Below are positions 52,076 through 61,993 of a stretch of DNA of 64,000 nt, in pieces. Position 1 is the first letter of the stretch, and each line of letters begins with the position of its first letter. Source of the DNA: Bifidobacterium sp. ESL0682 (GTDB lineage Bacteria; Actinomycetota; Actinomycetes; Actinomycetales; Bifidobacteriaceae); assembly GCF_029392815.1 (NCBI RefSeq), contig NZ_CP113942.1, positions 1,488,001 through 1,552,000 on the forward strand, in the 5' to 3' direction. The notes beneath the pieces were generated by a model. It worked only from the letters and a program-made list of their open reading frames with translations, made no database searches and was not told the DNA's origin. The position numbers and the translations under genes were made by a program.

Positions 52076-53269
52076 TTAATTCGCCGTGCAATGCGGCAGG
52101 TCCGCATCCTTGCCTTGCCCGATGGCGACAAGCGACTTATAGGCTTCATCGAGATTGGACACCTTCACGTCGCGCAGACCGGAAGGCACATGTCCCACAC
52201 CAACCTCGCTGCAATTGTCGGCAGGAGCCAGGAAATAAGTGGCCCCATCACGCTTGGCTCCAAGCATTTTCAGCTGAATACCGCCGATTCTGCCGACGGT
52301 GCCGTGCTTGTCGATCGTGCCAGTGCCGGCTATCGTCTTGCCACCGGTCTCGTCGGCCGGGGTGAGCTTGTCAATGATGCCCAGAGCATACATCATGCCC
52401 GCCGAAGGACCACCAATATCGTCAACATGCAGTTTGACCTTGGCCGTATCGGCTCCCGCGATCTTCCGCTTCTCGGCATACGCGAGCGCCGCACTGGTGG
52501 CAGCGTCCTGGGAAGAGCTCATCTGCTTGGTAGCCGTTTTGTGATACTGCTCGGGCGTTTGCCCGACAGGGAACACAGCCTCACTGGGCATAACCTGCTG
52601 CTTGGGGTTAATCCATGCAAGCAGAGTATGAATGCCAAGCGTCGAAGAAGCACCTGGAACGCCTTGCGCATTGACCGTCAGCAAGAGAAGCTTGCCCTCG
52701 CTCTTATGCGTGGAGGCATTGCTTATCGCGATGACCTGTTTGCCGTCCACTTTGCCAAGAACGTCTTGGGTTGGCCCTGCCGATTCGACGACATAGGGAC
52801 TCGGGAGTACCAAAGTCAGCAGACATAACGCCGCGCAGAATAGACCGGCGAAATATTTCAGCGAATGGCGGGAGGAACGGCGGCTTCCACGTCGAGAGCC
52901 ATGAGCAGTTCGGGAACGATTGGAACCGTGGTCCCCAGCGACCGAAGCGGAAGAATCGATACCGTCATCGGTAACGGAATCGGCATCAACAGTGGTATCG
53001 GAGTCGATATCGCCGTTCTGGATGTCACCAGAATCGTCGCCAGCGCCCTCAGCCACAGCGTCTTCCTCAATCACATTACCATCCGAAGATTCACCGGCAG
53101 CGCTTTGAATACGAATGTCGCCATCCGAGGGATCATTCCAATGCTCCTGAGCCTCGGCATTGGAGTCGAAATTCTCTTGCTGCTGGGATGACGAACCGCC
53201 CGTGTGACGGCCATGCTGGGTTGCCGACGCACGATGGTTGCCTGTTGCGCTGTGTTTGCTGCGTGCCAT
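52076..53269 (-). CDS. YlbL-like membrane-anchored Lon-domain protease
   Basis: About 397 residues. Disordered acidic Ser/Asp-rich N-terminus, one transmembrane helix (YFAGLFCAALCLLTLVLP, about 140), then an extracytoplasmic domain ending in a Lon-type proteolytic domain: VDDIGGPSAGMMYALGII with catalytic Ser, GTVGRIGGIQLKMLGAKRDG with catalytic Lys. Usually a PDZ domain lies between; here the segment LGIHTLLAWINPKQQVMPSE is shorter. In Actinobacteria it lies near DUF2342 and uvrD2, as here. Start chosen at ATG 53269 (ARSKHSATGNHRAS). Confidence 0.82.
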   Translation of the reverse strand: MARSKHSATGNHRASATQHGRHTGGSSSQQQENFDSNAEAQEHWNDPSDGDIRIQSAAGESSDGNVIEEDAVAEGAGDDSGDIQNGDIDSDTTVDADSVTDDGIDSSASVAGDHGSNRSRTAHGSRRGSRRSSRHSLKYFAGLFCAALCLLTLVLPSPYVVESAGPTQDVLGKVDGKQVIAISNASTHKSEGKLLLLTVNAQGVPGASSTLGIHTLLAWINPKQQVMPSEAVFPVGQTPEQYHKTATKQMSSSQDAATSAALAYAEKRKIAGADTAKVKLHVDDIGGPSAGMMYALGIIDKLTPADETGGKTIAGTGTIDKHGTVGRIGGIQLKMLGAKRDGATYFLAPADNCSEVGVGHVPSGLRDVKVSNLDEAYKSLVAIGQGKDADLPHCTAN

Positions 53270-53455
53270 AGTCCTCAAGTATTGCGCTTTGCCGCGACGC
53301 AAGACAAAGAAAAAGCGAAAATACACAGTGTCATCAAGAATTATCATTCGGTAGCGTAGAAACGGGCGTAAGACCATGGAAGACCATAATATGGAGTCAT
53401 CAAACCGTCTATGGGCACTGTGCTTCGACGAGACTTTAGATAAGGACTAAACGGT

Positions 53456-55120
53456 ATGGACGAAAATGCGATTCACCAATGGCTGATCGATTGCTTTGGC
53501 CAGATTCAAGGCGATATGGCTTTCCAACAGCTCAACGCCCTGCCTGACGCCGTGAAGAACCAGCTTATCGGTCAGGACCCGTCCAAGCTGCCCAAGCCCG
53601 CCGAGGTGAAGGCGCTGATGAGCGCATTCGCTTCCAGCGGTCTCAACACAGTAGGCGACATGCAGCAAAGCGCCGATGAGGGCCCCATCAACGTGAAACT
53701 GGCAACTTCTCTGGCGCTGGCCGTCGCCAACGACGAGGGCAGCGAGCAGACTGTCACGGCTACCGAGGGCGAAGCCGTACGCCGCGCCATGAGCGAGGCC
53801 AATCTTTGGCTCGATACCGCCTGCGACATCGACCCGGCTCCGGGCGAACCACAGGTGTTCACCCGCGCCGACTGGGTGAATGCGACGGTCAATTCCTGGG
53901 CGAAATTCGCCAGCCCAGTCGAAGAGTCCATGGGCAACGCACTCTCCAGCGTGATTTCCGAACGGTTCGGCGACGCTTTTGACGGCGGCGAAATCGCAGG
54001 CATTTTCGCGGGCCCTGTGCCGGTGCCGATTCCGGACAACATGAAGGATCCTGCCAATCTCATCAAGATTCTCGGCAACACCGCCTTCTCAACACAGCTC
54101 GGGCACGCGGCAGGCCAGCTTTCGCACGAAGTGCGCGGCAGCTTTGACCAAGGCATCGCCTTGCAGAAGAACCCCGCCGGCGCACTCATCGCGCAGAACT
54201 CCATCGAATACGCCAAGACGTTGGAAATCGACCAGTCCGAAGTGCTGGCATTTTTGGCACTCGAAGAGGTGGCCCACGCCCGTCTCTTCGCCCACGTGCC
54301 GTGGCTGATGCCGCGTTTCGAGGCACTGATCGGCAAGTACGCCCGTGGCATCAACATTGATTTGGACGCCATGGAAGAACAGCTGCGCGAAGCCACTTCG
54401 ATGGATCCCGATTCGATTTCCGGAGCCGTTGATCTCACCAAGGTGGGCATCGCCGACACCCCGGAACAGAAGGAAGCGCTGAACAGTCTTGAAACGTTGC
54501 TGGCGTTGGTCGAAGGCTGGGTCGACGCAGTGACGTGGAAGGCCGGCATGGCCCATATTCCGCACATCGAGCAACTGCGCGAGATGGTGCGCCGCGAACG
54601 TGCCGTCGGCGGGCCGGCGGAACGCACATTCGAAAGTCTGCTCGGCATGGAACTGCGCCCGAAGCGCATGCGTGAGGCGGCCGACATCTGGGAGAAAATC
54701 GGAGCGGAACAAGGCGACAAGGCACGCGACGAGAAGTGGTCGCACCCCGACCTACTGCCGAAGTTGCCGGATAGCGAGGAGGACAAGGCCGAGGCCATTA
54801 ATTCGGAAACCATCGAATCCAGCAGCAATACCAATCCCGATGCGAACATCACGGCTCCAAGCGCTGACGGCAGTAATGGCGCGGAATCCAAGCCGACCAT
54901 CGATTGGGACGCCGAACTCGAGAAACTACTCGATGCTCAAGGCGATGACGGAGACGCCGAAGACGCTGATACCGACAACGGAGACAATGCCGACAACAGC
55001 AAGGGTGAGGAAGACGGTTCGCCAACGCCAGACGATTCAAAGAAGCCTGATGACGGCAATGACCCATCGAACGAAACCGACGGCAACAAGCCGAACGACG
55101 GTGATAGTCCTCAAATCTAA
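53456..55120 (+). CDS. Zinc-dependent metalloprotease-like protein (DUF2342)
   Basis: 554 residues. The family core is visible: GPVPVPIPDNMKDPANLIKI, SEVLAFLALEEVAHARLFAH (EEVAH near the usual zinc motif), and VEGWVDAVTWKAGMAHIPHI. C-terminal 130 residues are acidic Asp/Asn/Ser-rich. Cytoplasmic actinobacterial protein; peptidase activity is predicted, not proven. AAGGAC precedes the ATG. Divergent from the YlbL-like gene. Confidence 0.82.
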   Translation: MDENAIHQWLIDCFGQIQGDMAFQQLNALPDAVKNQLIGQDPSKLPKPAEVKALMSAFASSGLNTVGDMQQSADEGPINVKLATSLALAVANDEGSEQTVTATEGEAVRRAMSEANLWLDTACDIDPAPGEPQVFTRADWVNATVNSWAKFASPVEESMGNALSSVISERFGDAFDGGEIAGIFAGPVPVPIPDNMKDPANLIKILGNTAFSTQLGHAAGQLSHEVRGSFDQGIALQKNPAGALIAQNSIEYAKTLEIDQSEVLAFLALEEVAHARLFAHVPWLMPRFEALIGKYARGINIDLDAMEEQLREATSMDPDSISGAVDLTKVGIADTPEQKEALNSLETLLALVEGWVDAVTWKAGMAHIPHIEQLREMVRRERAVGGPAERTFESLLGMELRPKRMREAADIWEKIGAEQGDKARDEKWSHPDLLPKLPDSEEDKAEAINSETIESSSNTNPDANITAPSADGSNGAESKPTIDWDAELEKLLDAQGDDGDAEDADTDNGDNADNSKGEEDGSPTPDDSKKPDDGNDPSNETDGNKPNDGDSPQI

Positions 55121-55147
55121 CAGCCGAATATCAGGCATTTCATAAGC

Positions 55148-55189
55148 GAAAGTCCGTTATCGAATGATTACCGTCGATAACGGACTTTC
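55148..55189. terminator. Bidirectional terminator
   Basis: Perfect 16 bp stem (55148-55163 with 55174-55189), loop of 10, between the convergent DUF2342 and helicase genes. Confidence 0.85.
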
Positions 55190-55200
55190 ATGTATTTGCA

Positions 55201-56704
55201 TCACCAGAAACGGCTCGGCGCACGAGAAAAGGTCGAAGTCCCGTCCTTGCTGCGCGCATAGGAAAGATGAAGCGAATCCTCGGCGCGGGTGACGGCCACG
55301 TAGAACAGTCTACGCTCTTCCTCCAACGCTTCGCCAGGAGCCGGCGAGCCATACGGCAGCAGCCCTTCTGAGCAGCCGATGATGAAGACGTGTTTGAACT
55401 CCAAACCTTTTGCGGCGTGGATCGAAGAGATGGTGACACCTGGTTCACGCCTGCTGGCAAGGACTTCCAACGCCTCGCGACGGCTTGCATTGTCATCTTC
55501 CAAGACCGTGTCCTGCCCGCTGGCGTCGTGGCGAGTGCGATAAGGAATACCCTGATCTTTCAACGCTTTGCACACCACCTGCTGTTGGGCGTTGAGCCGC
55601 GTCAACACCGCGCAATCGGACGGTTTCGCCCCCTCGGCTATGAACTGGGCGATGCGTTTGGCCACACCCTGCGCTTCTTCTTCATCACTCTCATAAAGCG
55701 GTTTTTACCACGCGCATGCCTTCGTTTTTGTCTCTTGCGGAAGACAGACGCAGGTACTGGTCCCGGTCGGGCGCGCCGGCAAGCACACGGTTGGCCGTCG
55801 AGACGACTTGCGGGGTGGAACGGTAATCGGTGTTGAGGTTGACGTCGGCGGTCAGTTTGCCGAACTCACCGGCGAAATTCAACAGGTCGTAGCTGGATGC
55901 CCCGGCGAAGGAATAAATGGTCTGGGCGGGGTCGCCCACCACGCATACGTTGCGGTTGTCGCCCAGCCACAGGTCCATGAGACGGTGCTGCAGGGGCGAA
56001 ACATCCTGATATTCGTCGACAGTGAGCCAACCGACCGATTGCCGAATCTGCGCGGCCTGTTCGTCGAAAGCCTCAAGCACATGACAGTCGAGAAGCAGGA
56101 TATCGTTGAAATCCATCTCGCCACGCGAGGTCTTTTCTTGCTCGTAGGCCGTGTAGACATCGGCAAAGCGTTGTGGATCAAGCTCTGCAGGCGGGATGCG
56201 ATGAGTAGCCGCGCAGACACGTTGATAGTCTTCCGGAGCAACCAACGAAACCTTGGCCCAGTTGATTTCGGCGAGCAGATTACGTCTGGCGATGCCGTCG
56301 AATTGATCGGAGCCGGTAGCTCGTTTGAGCGCCCGAGCCATGATTTCCTGCGTATCCTCGAGGACGTGCGGGAATGGAGCTTCGCTGACCTCATACCAGA
56401 CCCGGCGCAACTGGTGCAACGCCGCGGAATGGAATGTGGCAGCGGTGACCTTGTCCCCCACCCCGAGCGCGCCCAAACGCTGTTTCATCTCGTCGGCGGC
56501 CTTCACCGAAAACGTGACGGCGAGCGCACGACTGGCATCCCACTGCCCTTTGGCACAACCGTAAGCAATACGGCGCGTGACGGTGCGCGTCTTGCCCGCT
56601 CCGGCTCCGGCGATGATGCGCACAGGGCCTTCGAGGGCGGTGGCGGCGGCACGTTGGGCGTCGTCCAACCCCTCAAGCATCGTTTCGGCATCGCGGGTGG
56701 TCAT
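55201..56704 (-). CDS. uvrD2: UvrD2-type ATP-dependent helicase, frame broken near 55702
   Basis: SF1A 3'-5' DNA helicase. N-terminal part: RIIAGAGAGKTRTVTRRIAY (Walker A), LAVTFSVKAADEMKQRL, LTVDEYQDVSPLQHRLMDLW, VVGDPAQTIYSFAGA. C-terminal part in another frame: VTISSIHAAKGLEFKHVFII, EERRLFYVAVTRAEDSLHLS. They join as MRVVKPLYESDEEEAQGVAK if TTTTT at 55702-55706 is four T, giving about 500 residues. Shorter than many UvrD2 proteins (no HRDC domain seen). Other actinobacteria place it near DUF2342, as here. Confidence 0.87.
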
Positions 56705-56796
56705 ATCTGCCTATTCTGCCAGCCGCACCCGATAGACCCGCAAGCGCGGCGAATCCAAGAAAACACTAGGACATACGATGTATTAATCTGGTAGAT

Positions 56797-58542
56797 GTGA
56801 CTTTACGAAGCAAGTTTATGTTGGCGGCACTCGCCTCAGCCGCCATGCCGAAGACCTCTGTGGCAGGGGTATGCGAACACGACGAAGCCAATACTACCGA
56901 CAACGAGGCCGGTATCGACTATGCCGTGGTGCAGGACACCGCAGGACGCCGTTATGACGTATTCGTCTCGAGCGAGGAAAAAGGCAAGAAGCGCCTCGCG
57001 GGGCGAGTCAAGGCGGCACGGGTACTCGCCAAATCCCATGAGATGAGCGGACTCGGCTTTGCGGTCGACCGTGCGCTGGCGTTCAGCCCGGCGGGAACGG
57101 GCAGCCCGACCGGCAAGACCTCTGTGCTAGTAACCCCGCACGTCGAGGGCGAACCCCGCCAGCTCGACCTACTGACTTTGCAGGATGCGTCCAGCGTCGG
57201 CACAGCCATCGGTGCGATTCACCGTCAACGCACCGAATTTTTGACCGAGGCCAAATACCCGTCCTTCACCACCGGGCAGATTCACGCACAGCTGACGGGT
57301 TGGATCAAGCGTTTGCAGCAGGCGGGCCACGTACCGCCGGCCATCACGTCAAGCTGGGCGAACATCATCGAGACGGACGGGCTATGGTCCTTCTCCACCA
57401 CGTTGACCCACGGCGGCTTCTCCGACGGTGACTTCCTTTTCTCCGACTCCACCATCACCGAGGTCAGCAACTGGCAGGACATGCAGATCAACGATCCTGC
57501 GCGTGACCTGGCCTGGATATTCGCCAAGCTGGACGAGGACCATCGTAATGCGCTGATGAGTGCCTACGGCAGGATGATGGGTTCTCGCGTCGACGATTTG
57601 ATTCTTTTGCGTGCCAACCTGTGGCTGCAGATGGAGCAGGTCGGCGAATTCATCGAGGCATTGGGGCGCGCGGACAACACCAGGATTCTGCAATTCAAGG
57701 CCCAGGTGGAACATCTGGCCCATCAGTTGACCGTTGTGGCCAACAAGGCCGCCGGTGCAGCCACCGCGGCATCGGCCGTTGTGGCGCCCAAGAACGGTTC
57801 CTCTTCGGATTCTTCAGACTCCGCCGACGCTTCACCTCAACTCGACGATGACGCCACCGGAGAGACCGACAAAACCGGTTCTGCTGAAATCACGAAGCTC
57901 GTGGAGGAAAGCGACAGCACCGCCGACCGACCAGCGCACTTCAAGACATTCTCGGCGCACTCTCTTGATAAGAGCGAAGACGACGATCGAACCAATGACA
58001 AGCAATCGCGAATCGGGCATTCTGCGCCGTTGTATTCCAATATGCCCAATCCCTCGTCTTCGGCCACCATGGTGTTGACCGAGGCAGGCAAGGCCTCTGT
58101 CGACGACGATATCGATGACGAGTCGGATGAAACCGGTGAAACGGTCTATAGCCACAGAAATGACGATTCAGACGACACCGAAGCGTCCGCCAATAAGATT
58201 TCTTGGCACGTGCAGTATTCCAAAGACGACGACACGTACGACAAATCGCCCGCCGCAAAATCCATCAGCCACGATGCGCCCACCACGCTTATCCCCCAGC
58301 TCGAGCGCGAAGAACAAGCCTTGCGCGACGCCCAAGAAGGGCTTGAGGAAGCCGAAAAGAAGGCGAATCATTCGCTATCCGAGACCACCGGCAACAGCGA
58401 TGGTTCCTCCGAAACCGACAGTTCGGAAGAGGTTGAGAGTGCCGACAAGACCGATAGCTCTGATGGAATCGACAAGTCGTCAGACTCGGACAAAACCGAA
58501 GACACCGTCGACTCTGACGACACCAGCAGTATCGACGACTAG
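56797..58542 (+). CDS. APH-like kinase-fold protein with degenerate active site
   Basis: 581 residues, GTG start. Residues 1-330 follow the aminoglycoside-phosphotransferase/kinase layout: TAGRRYDVFVSSEEKGKKRL, a C-lobe with LTHGGFSDGDFLFSD, SNWQDMQINDPARDLAWIFA. In active members the catalytic loop is HGDxxxxN and the metal site begins with Asp before W; here HGG and SNW replace them, so both key Asp residues are altered. The C-terminal 250 residues are Ser/Asp/Glu-rich and disordered. Likely a pseudokinase or binder; function unknown. Confidence 0.72.
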   Translation: MTLRSKFMLAALASAAMPKTSVAGVCEHDEANTTDNEAGIDYAVVQDTAGRRYDVFVSSEEKGKKRLAGRVKAARVLAKSHEMSGLGFAVDRALAFSPAGTGSPTGKTSVLVTPHVEGEPRQLDLLTLQDASSVGTAIGAIHRQRTEFLTEAKYPSFTTGQIHAQLTGWIKRLQQAGHVPPAITSSWANIIETDGLWSFSTTLTHGGFSDGDFLFSDSTITEVSNWQDMQINDPARDLAWIFAKLDEDHRNALMSAYGRMMGSRVDDLILLRANLWLQMEQVGEFIEALGRADNTRILQFKAQVEHLAHQLTVVANKAAGAATAASAVVAPKNGSSSDSSDSADASPQLDDDATGETDKTGSAEITKLVEESDSTADRPAHFKTFSAHSLDKSEDDDRTNDKQSRIGHSAPLYSNMPNPSSSATMVLTEAGKASVDDDIDDESDETGETVYSHRNDDSDDTEASANKISWHVQYSKDDDTYDKSPAAKSISHDAPTTLIPQLEREEQALRDAQEGLEEAEKKANHSLSETTGNSDGSSETDSSEEVESADKTDSSDGIDKSSDSDKTEDTVDSDDTSSIDD

Positions 58543-58633
58543 GACAAATCCGCACAATCCTAGCCAAAAGCGTAATGACCGACCCTCGGGCAAAATAAAA
58601 CCTAAGAACAATTTCAACAGAAAGAGGCAATAC

Positions 58634-58858
58634 ATGGATGTCGAACTCGGGATTCAGAATGTGGCACGTCCGGTCAATTTCACCACCGAGCAAAACGCCG
58701 ACGAGGTCAGCAAAGCGATTTCGCAGGCCGTGAGCCAAGGTCAGCCGATCGATCTGGTCGACGACAAGAACCGTCACATCATGGTGCCGGCCGGCGCGCT
58801 GGGCTATGCCATTGTGGGTTCGGAGACCAAGCACGCTGTCGGCTTCGGCGCCCTCTAA
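58634..58858 (+). CDS. DUF3107 family protein
   Basis: 74 residues. DVELGIQNVARPVNFTTEQN and VPAGALGYAIVGSETKHAVG match DUF3107 (mycobacterial TB9.4-like). AAGAGGC before the ATG. Conserved small actinobacterial protein of unknown function, usually near uvrD2, as here. Confidence 0.85.
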   Translation: MDVELGIQNVARPVNFTTEQNADEVSKAISQAVSQGQPIDLVDDKNRHIMVPAGALGYAIVGSETKHAVGFGAL

Positions 58859-58923
58859 ATTTCGTATCATCGTCTTCGTGGGAAGGCCACAACGTCTCTA
58901 CGAGCCTCGATGAATAAATCATA

Positions 58924-58967
58924 GTGATGCCCTGTTTGGTGCTTTAAGCATCTAGCAGGGCATCGCT
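58924..58967 (+). terminator. Terminator after the DUF3107 gene
   Basis: GATGCCCTG (58926-58934) pairs with CAGGGCATC (58956-58964), with an inner TGCTT/AAGCA hairpin in the loop, then GCTTTACCTTTT. Confidence 0.75.
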
Positions 58968-59073
58968 TTACCTTTTAGTGTTTCACACTATATCCTGGTA
59001 CGTTGCAACGGCGTCCCTCTACAATGATTTTCTCTACCGATAATCCGGTTTGCCGATTCCTCCGCCAAGAGCG

Positions 59074-59957
59074 CTATGAAACGAGCTTGATGGCTCCGCG
59101 CCGCACGATTTCGGCAACGACGTCGTCTTCGGTCAGGTTCTCCCCCAGTTTGTTCGGCTTACCTGCACCATGCCAATCCGATCCGCCGGTCACCAAAAGC
59201 CCCAATTCCTTGGCAAGATTGAGCAAATGCTGCCTCGATTCCGAACTGTTGCCACGGTGCCAGACCTCCAGACCGCTAAGCCCGGCCTCAGCCAACCGCC
59301 GAATCTGCTCGTCGGATAGCAGCACCTTGTTGCGGCTGCAATCTGCAGGGTGTGCAACGACGCTTACTCCCCGGCCTCTTTCACCACTTCGACTACTTGC
59401 AGAGCGGTCGGCGAAGGCGTAGGAATGTAATATTCACTGGAAGCCGAGATGGCGTTGGCAAACGCTTCCGATCTGGTGCGGTAGACACCGGCGGCTACCA
59501 ACGCATCGGCCATGTGCGGCCGACCGACCGTGGTCTCGTCACCCTTTTTGGCCTGTTTAAGCACATCGTCCCAGCTGATTGGAAAATCCTTTGCCAAGTG
59601 TGCAACCATACGCTTGGCACGAGTGACACGCGCAGCTCTTGTAGAAGCGAACAACTCAATGATTCCTGCATCGTCCGGGTCGTACTGATAGGCCAGCATA
59701 TGCACGGAAACTTGATCGTCCTGAGCGGTGATTTCGCTGCCACGCAACAATGGAAAACCTTGGGATTGTGCGGCTTGCTGCGCGTCGGCCCAACCTGCGG
59801 TGGTGTCGTGGTCGGTAATGGCCACACCGTGCAAACCCAGCGAAGAAGCGAGCTCAACAAGCTGCGTCGGGGTCTTGGTGCCATCAGAGAAAACCGTGTG
59901 GCAGTGAAGATCCCAACCTGCGCTCGGAGTATAATCGTTATATTCATCGCTTGCCAT
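59074..59957 (-). CDS. PHP-domain phosphoesterase, frame broken near 59369
   Basis: About 294 residues if CCCC at 59369-59372 is five C. N-terminal metal motif WDLHCHTVFSDGTKTP, VAITDHDTTAG, SVHMLAYQYD; after the joint GGVSVVAHPADCSRNK and the C-terminal VTGGSDWHGAGKPNKLGEN, so all metal ligands are present. This class hydrolyses 3',5'-bisphosphate nucleotides (pAp) or short RNA (nanoRNase-like YciV); the exact substrate is open. Start at ATG 59957, divergent from the VKOR gene. Confidence 0.83.
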
Positions 59958-60020
59958 ACGACCATCGTAAGCCCACGTATCCGACAGCAAGCTACAAGAC
60001 AAATCCATTGGAACGCATAT

Positions 60021-60729
60021 ATGTCAACCACACACTCTGCTGATGCCATCAGCGATCAAAAACAGCAAGAAACGGTGGAGAATCTCAAGCAATTCCTTCC
60101 TCAATCCGGCAACCGTGAGCCCACAGGCTTCTTCCACGATTGTTTGTGGAATTACGGCGTCATGCTTGTCGGCGCAGCTGTCGGCCTCTTCGCTTCGTTG
60201 ATGCTCGCTGCAGACACCCTGAAACTTGCCCGCAACCCCAACCAAGCCCTTGGCTGCGATGTGAACTCCGTGCTCTCCTGCTCGGATGTGGCCAAATCCT
60301 GGCAGGCCGAAATTATCCGGTTCGGCGACCTGCGATTCCCGAACGCCTTCTTCGGCATCGCCGCCTATTCTGTGTTCATCACCATTGCGGTCATCGGCAT
60401 GTGCAATGTCAAACTGCCGCGCTGGTTCTCCACCTGCACCTGGTTAGGTGGCCTCTTCGCCATCTGCTACGCCTACTGGCTGATGAGCCAGTCCATGTTC
60501 GTCATCAAGGCGCTCTGCCCCTGGTGCATGACCATGATGTTCGCCACCACAGTCATGTTCATAGCGCTAAGCCATGCCACGGTGACAGTACAGAAGATTC
60601 CGCGCAAACGCAAGGCGCTCAACACTTACTACCGCATGCGTTACGACTGGATGGTCGACGCCCTCTGGATCGTCGCCATCATCGCGCTGATTTTCCTGAA
60701 GGAAGGAAGGCTCCGCGCTTTTCGCATAA
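60021..60729 (+). CDS. Vitamin K epoxide reductase (VKOR) family membrane protein, frame altered near 60700
   Basis: About 235 residues with several transmembrane helices. Shows the VKOR CxxC pair: LGCDVNSVLSCSDV (two Cys) and KALCPWCMTMMFATT (CxxC), needed to reoxidise a DsbA-like partner and make disulfides in exported proteins. As read, the frame does not stop and runs antisense through dapF. The GGAAGGAAGG at about 60700-60709 appears to hold one extra 4-base unit; with GGAAGG the protein ends LKEGSALFA with TAA at 60727-60729, before a strong terminator. No DsbA gene is in the window. Confidence 0.82.
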
Positions 60730-60747
60730 GCATTCCGGCACTATTCA

Positions 60748-60793
60748 AGAACCCGCATGTTCACCACATTGATGCGATGAACATGCGGGTTCT
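60748..60793. terminator. Bidirectional terminator between the VKOR gene and dapF
   Basis: Perfect 16 bp stem (60748-60763 with 60778-60793), loop of 14, then TTTGTCT. Confidence 0.88.
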
Positions 60794-60865
60794 TTTGTCT
60801 CAGGTATTTGGATACCGTCGTTTCAGCCGTTTCTCGAAATCTTGCGTTCCAAATCCATACCGCTC

Positions 60866-61765
60866 CTACAGCAGTTCCACTTTGGCCACGATGACCGCGG
60901 CACCAGTCAGCTTCACGTCCTCATCGCTGACTTCGACCCGTACCAAGCCGCCACGAATGGTGATGTCCCAACGACTGACACCGGTTTTGGCCCGCAACGT
61001 CACCGCCGTGGCACCAAGCCCCGTACCACAGGAAAGCGTCTCTCCGCACCCACGTTCGTTGACACGCATGGTGGCCTTGCCGATATTCCCGGCTTTGTCG
61101 CATGCGTCGATACGCACGAATTCGGCATTCTGATCGGTTTCGATCACCGGGCTCACCATCGGCTTGACAATGAGATTCAGATCTTCAACGGCAGGCAACG
61201 TGGCCTTGCCGTCTTCCAAAACCGAGACAACATGCGGGTTGCCCATATCCACGAACGTGCCTTCGGCCTCACCGGAGGTGCCGGGGATGGTAACCGCGTA
61301 GGCATCCACATCGCCGATTTTTCCTGCGCCCAGGCTTACCTGAAACACATCCTGACCATAAGGCTCAAGCGCTCCCAGCGAGCGCAGGGTCTTGACCCCG
61401 GCCCGTGTGCCCAGTTTGAACGGCGCACCACCCGGAGCGTCTGCTATACCTGCCCGCTGCGCAAGCAACGTGGTCACCCTCGTGCCATTGCCACACATTT
61501 CCGCGAGCGTTCCGTCGGCGTTGCGGTAATCCATGAACCATTCGGCACCGCCATCGTGGCATTGCGCGACCTGTTCGACGGAAAGATCGCTGACGCATTC
61601 GGGCTTGGTCAAACGAATCAGCCCGTCGGCACCAACACCGAAATGACGGTCGCAGACATGGCGGATCTCGTCGGCGTTTGGCTCGAACTCGCCGGTCCTG
61701 TCGATGTAGATGACGAAATCGTTGCCCGTGCCGTGGCCCTTGTAGACATATTGCGGAAGACTCAT
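60866..61765 (-). CDS. dapF: Diaminopimelate epimerase
   Basis: 299 residues. Converts LL- to meso-diaminopimelate for lysine synthesis. Two-lobed racemase with both catalytic Cys: AEMCGNGTRVTTLL and ETLSCGTGLGATAV. Opening YKGHGTGNDFVIYID. Bifidobacteria generally lack DAP in peptidoglycan, so the gene is expected to serve lysine synthesis. Divergent from murI. Confidence 0.95.
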   Translation of the reverse strand: MSLPQYVYKGHGTGNDFVIYIDRTGEFEPNADEIRHVCDRHFGVGADGLIRLTKPECVSDLSVEQVAQCHDGGAEWFMDYRNADGTLAEMCGNGTRVTTLLAQRAGIADAPGGAPFKLGTRAGVKTLRSLGALEPYGQDVFQVSLGAGKIGDVDAYAVTIPGTSGEAEGTFVDMGNPHVVSVLEDGKATLPAVEDLNLIVKPMVSPVIETDQNAEFVRIDACDKAGNIGKATMRVNERGCGETLSCGTGLGATAVTLRAKTGVSRWDITIRGGLVRVEVSDEDVKLTGAAVIVAKVELL

Positions 61766-61993
61766 AACCGACAGTTTACCTGCTCCTGAGCCTCATGCCG
61801 AGAGCCAAGAGCCGAAAGCTGAGAACCGGAACCCGGAGCGCCCGATTAACGCTTTCGCCTCTGGGCACGACGATATGGTTCTTATTAGCACAGTTGGGCT
61901 ATCATGTGTATGTTCGCTCAGGCAGTTATCAAACAACAACAAATGGCTAGGCTTACAATCAGACTGGTCAAAATCGTGGTGAAAGAGGACGGT

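Noticed and set aside
60730..61133. Extension of the VKOR frame to a 593-codon reading frame
   Set aside because: It would run antisense through most of dapF and through a 16 bp terminator; explained by an extra tetranucleotide at about 60700.
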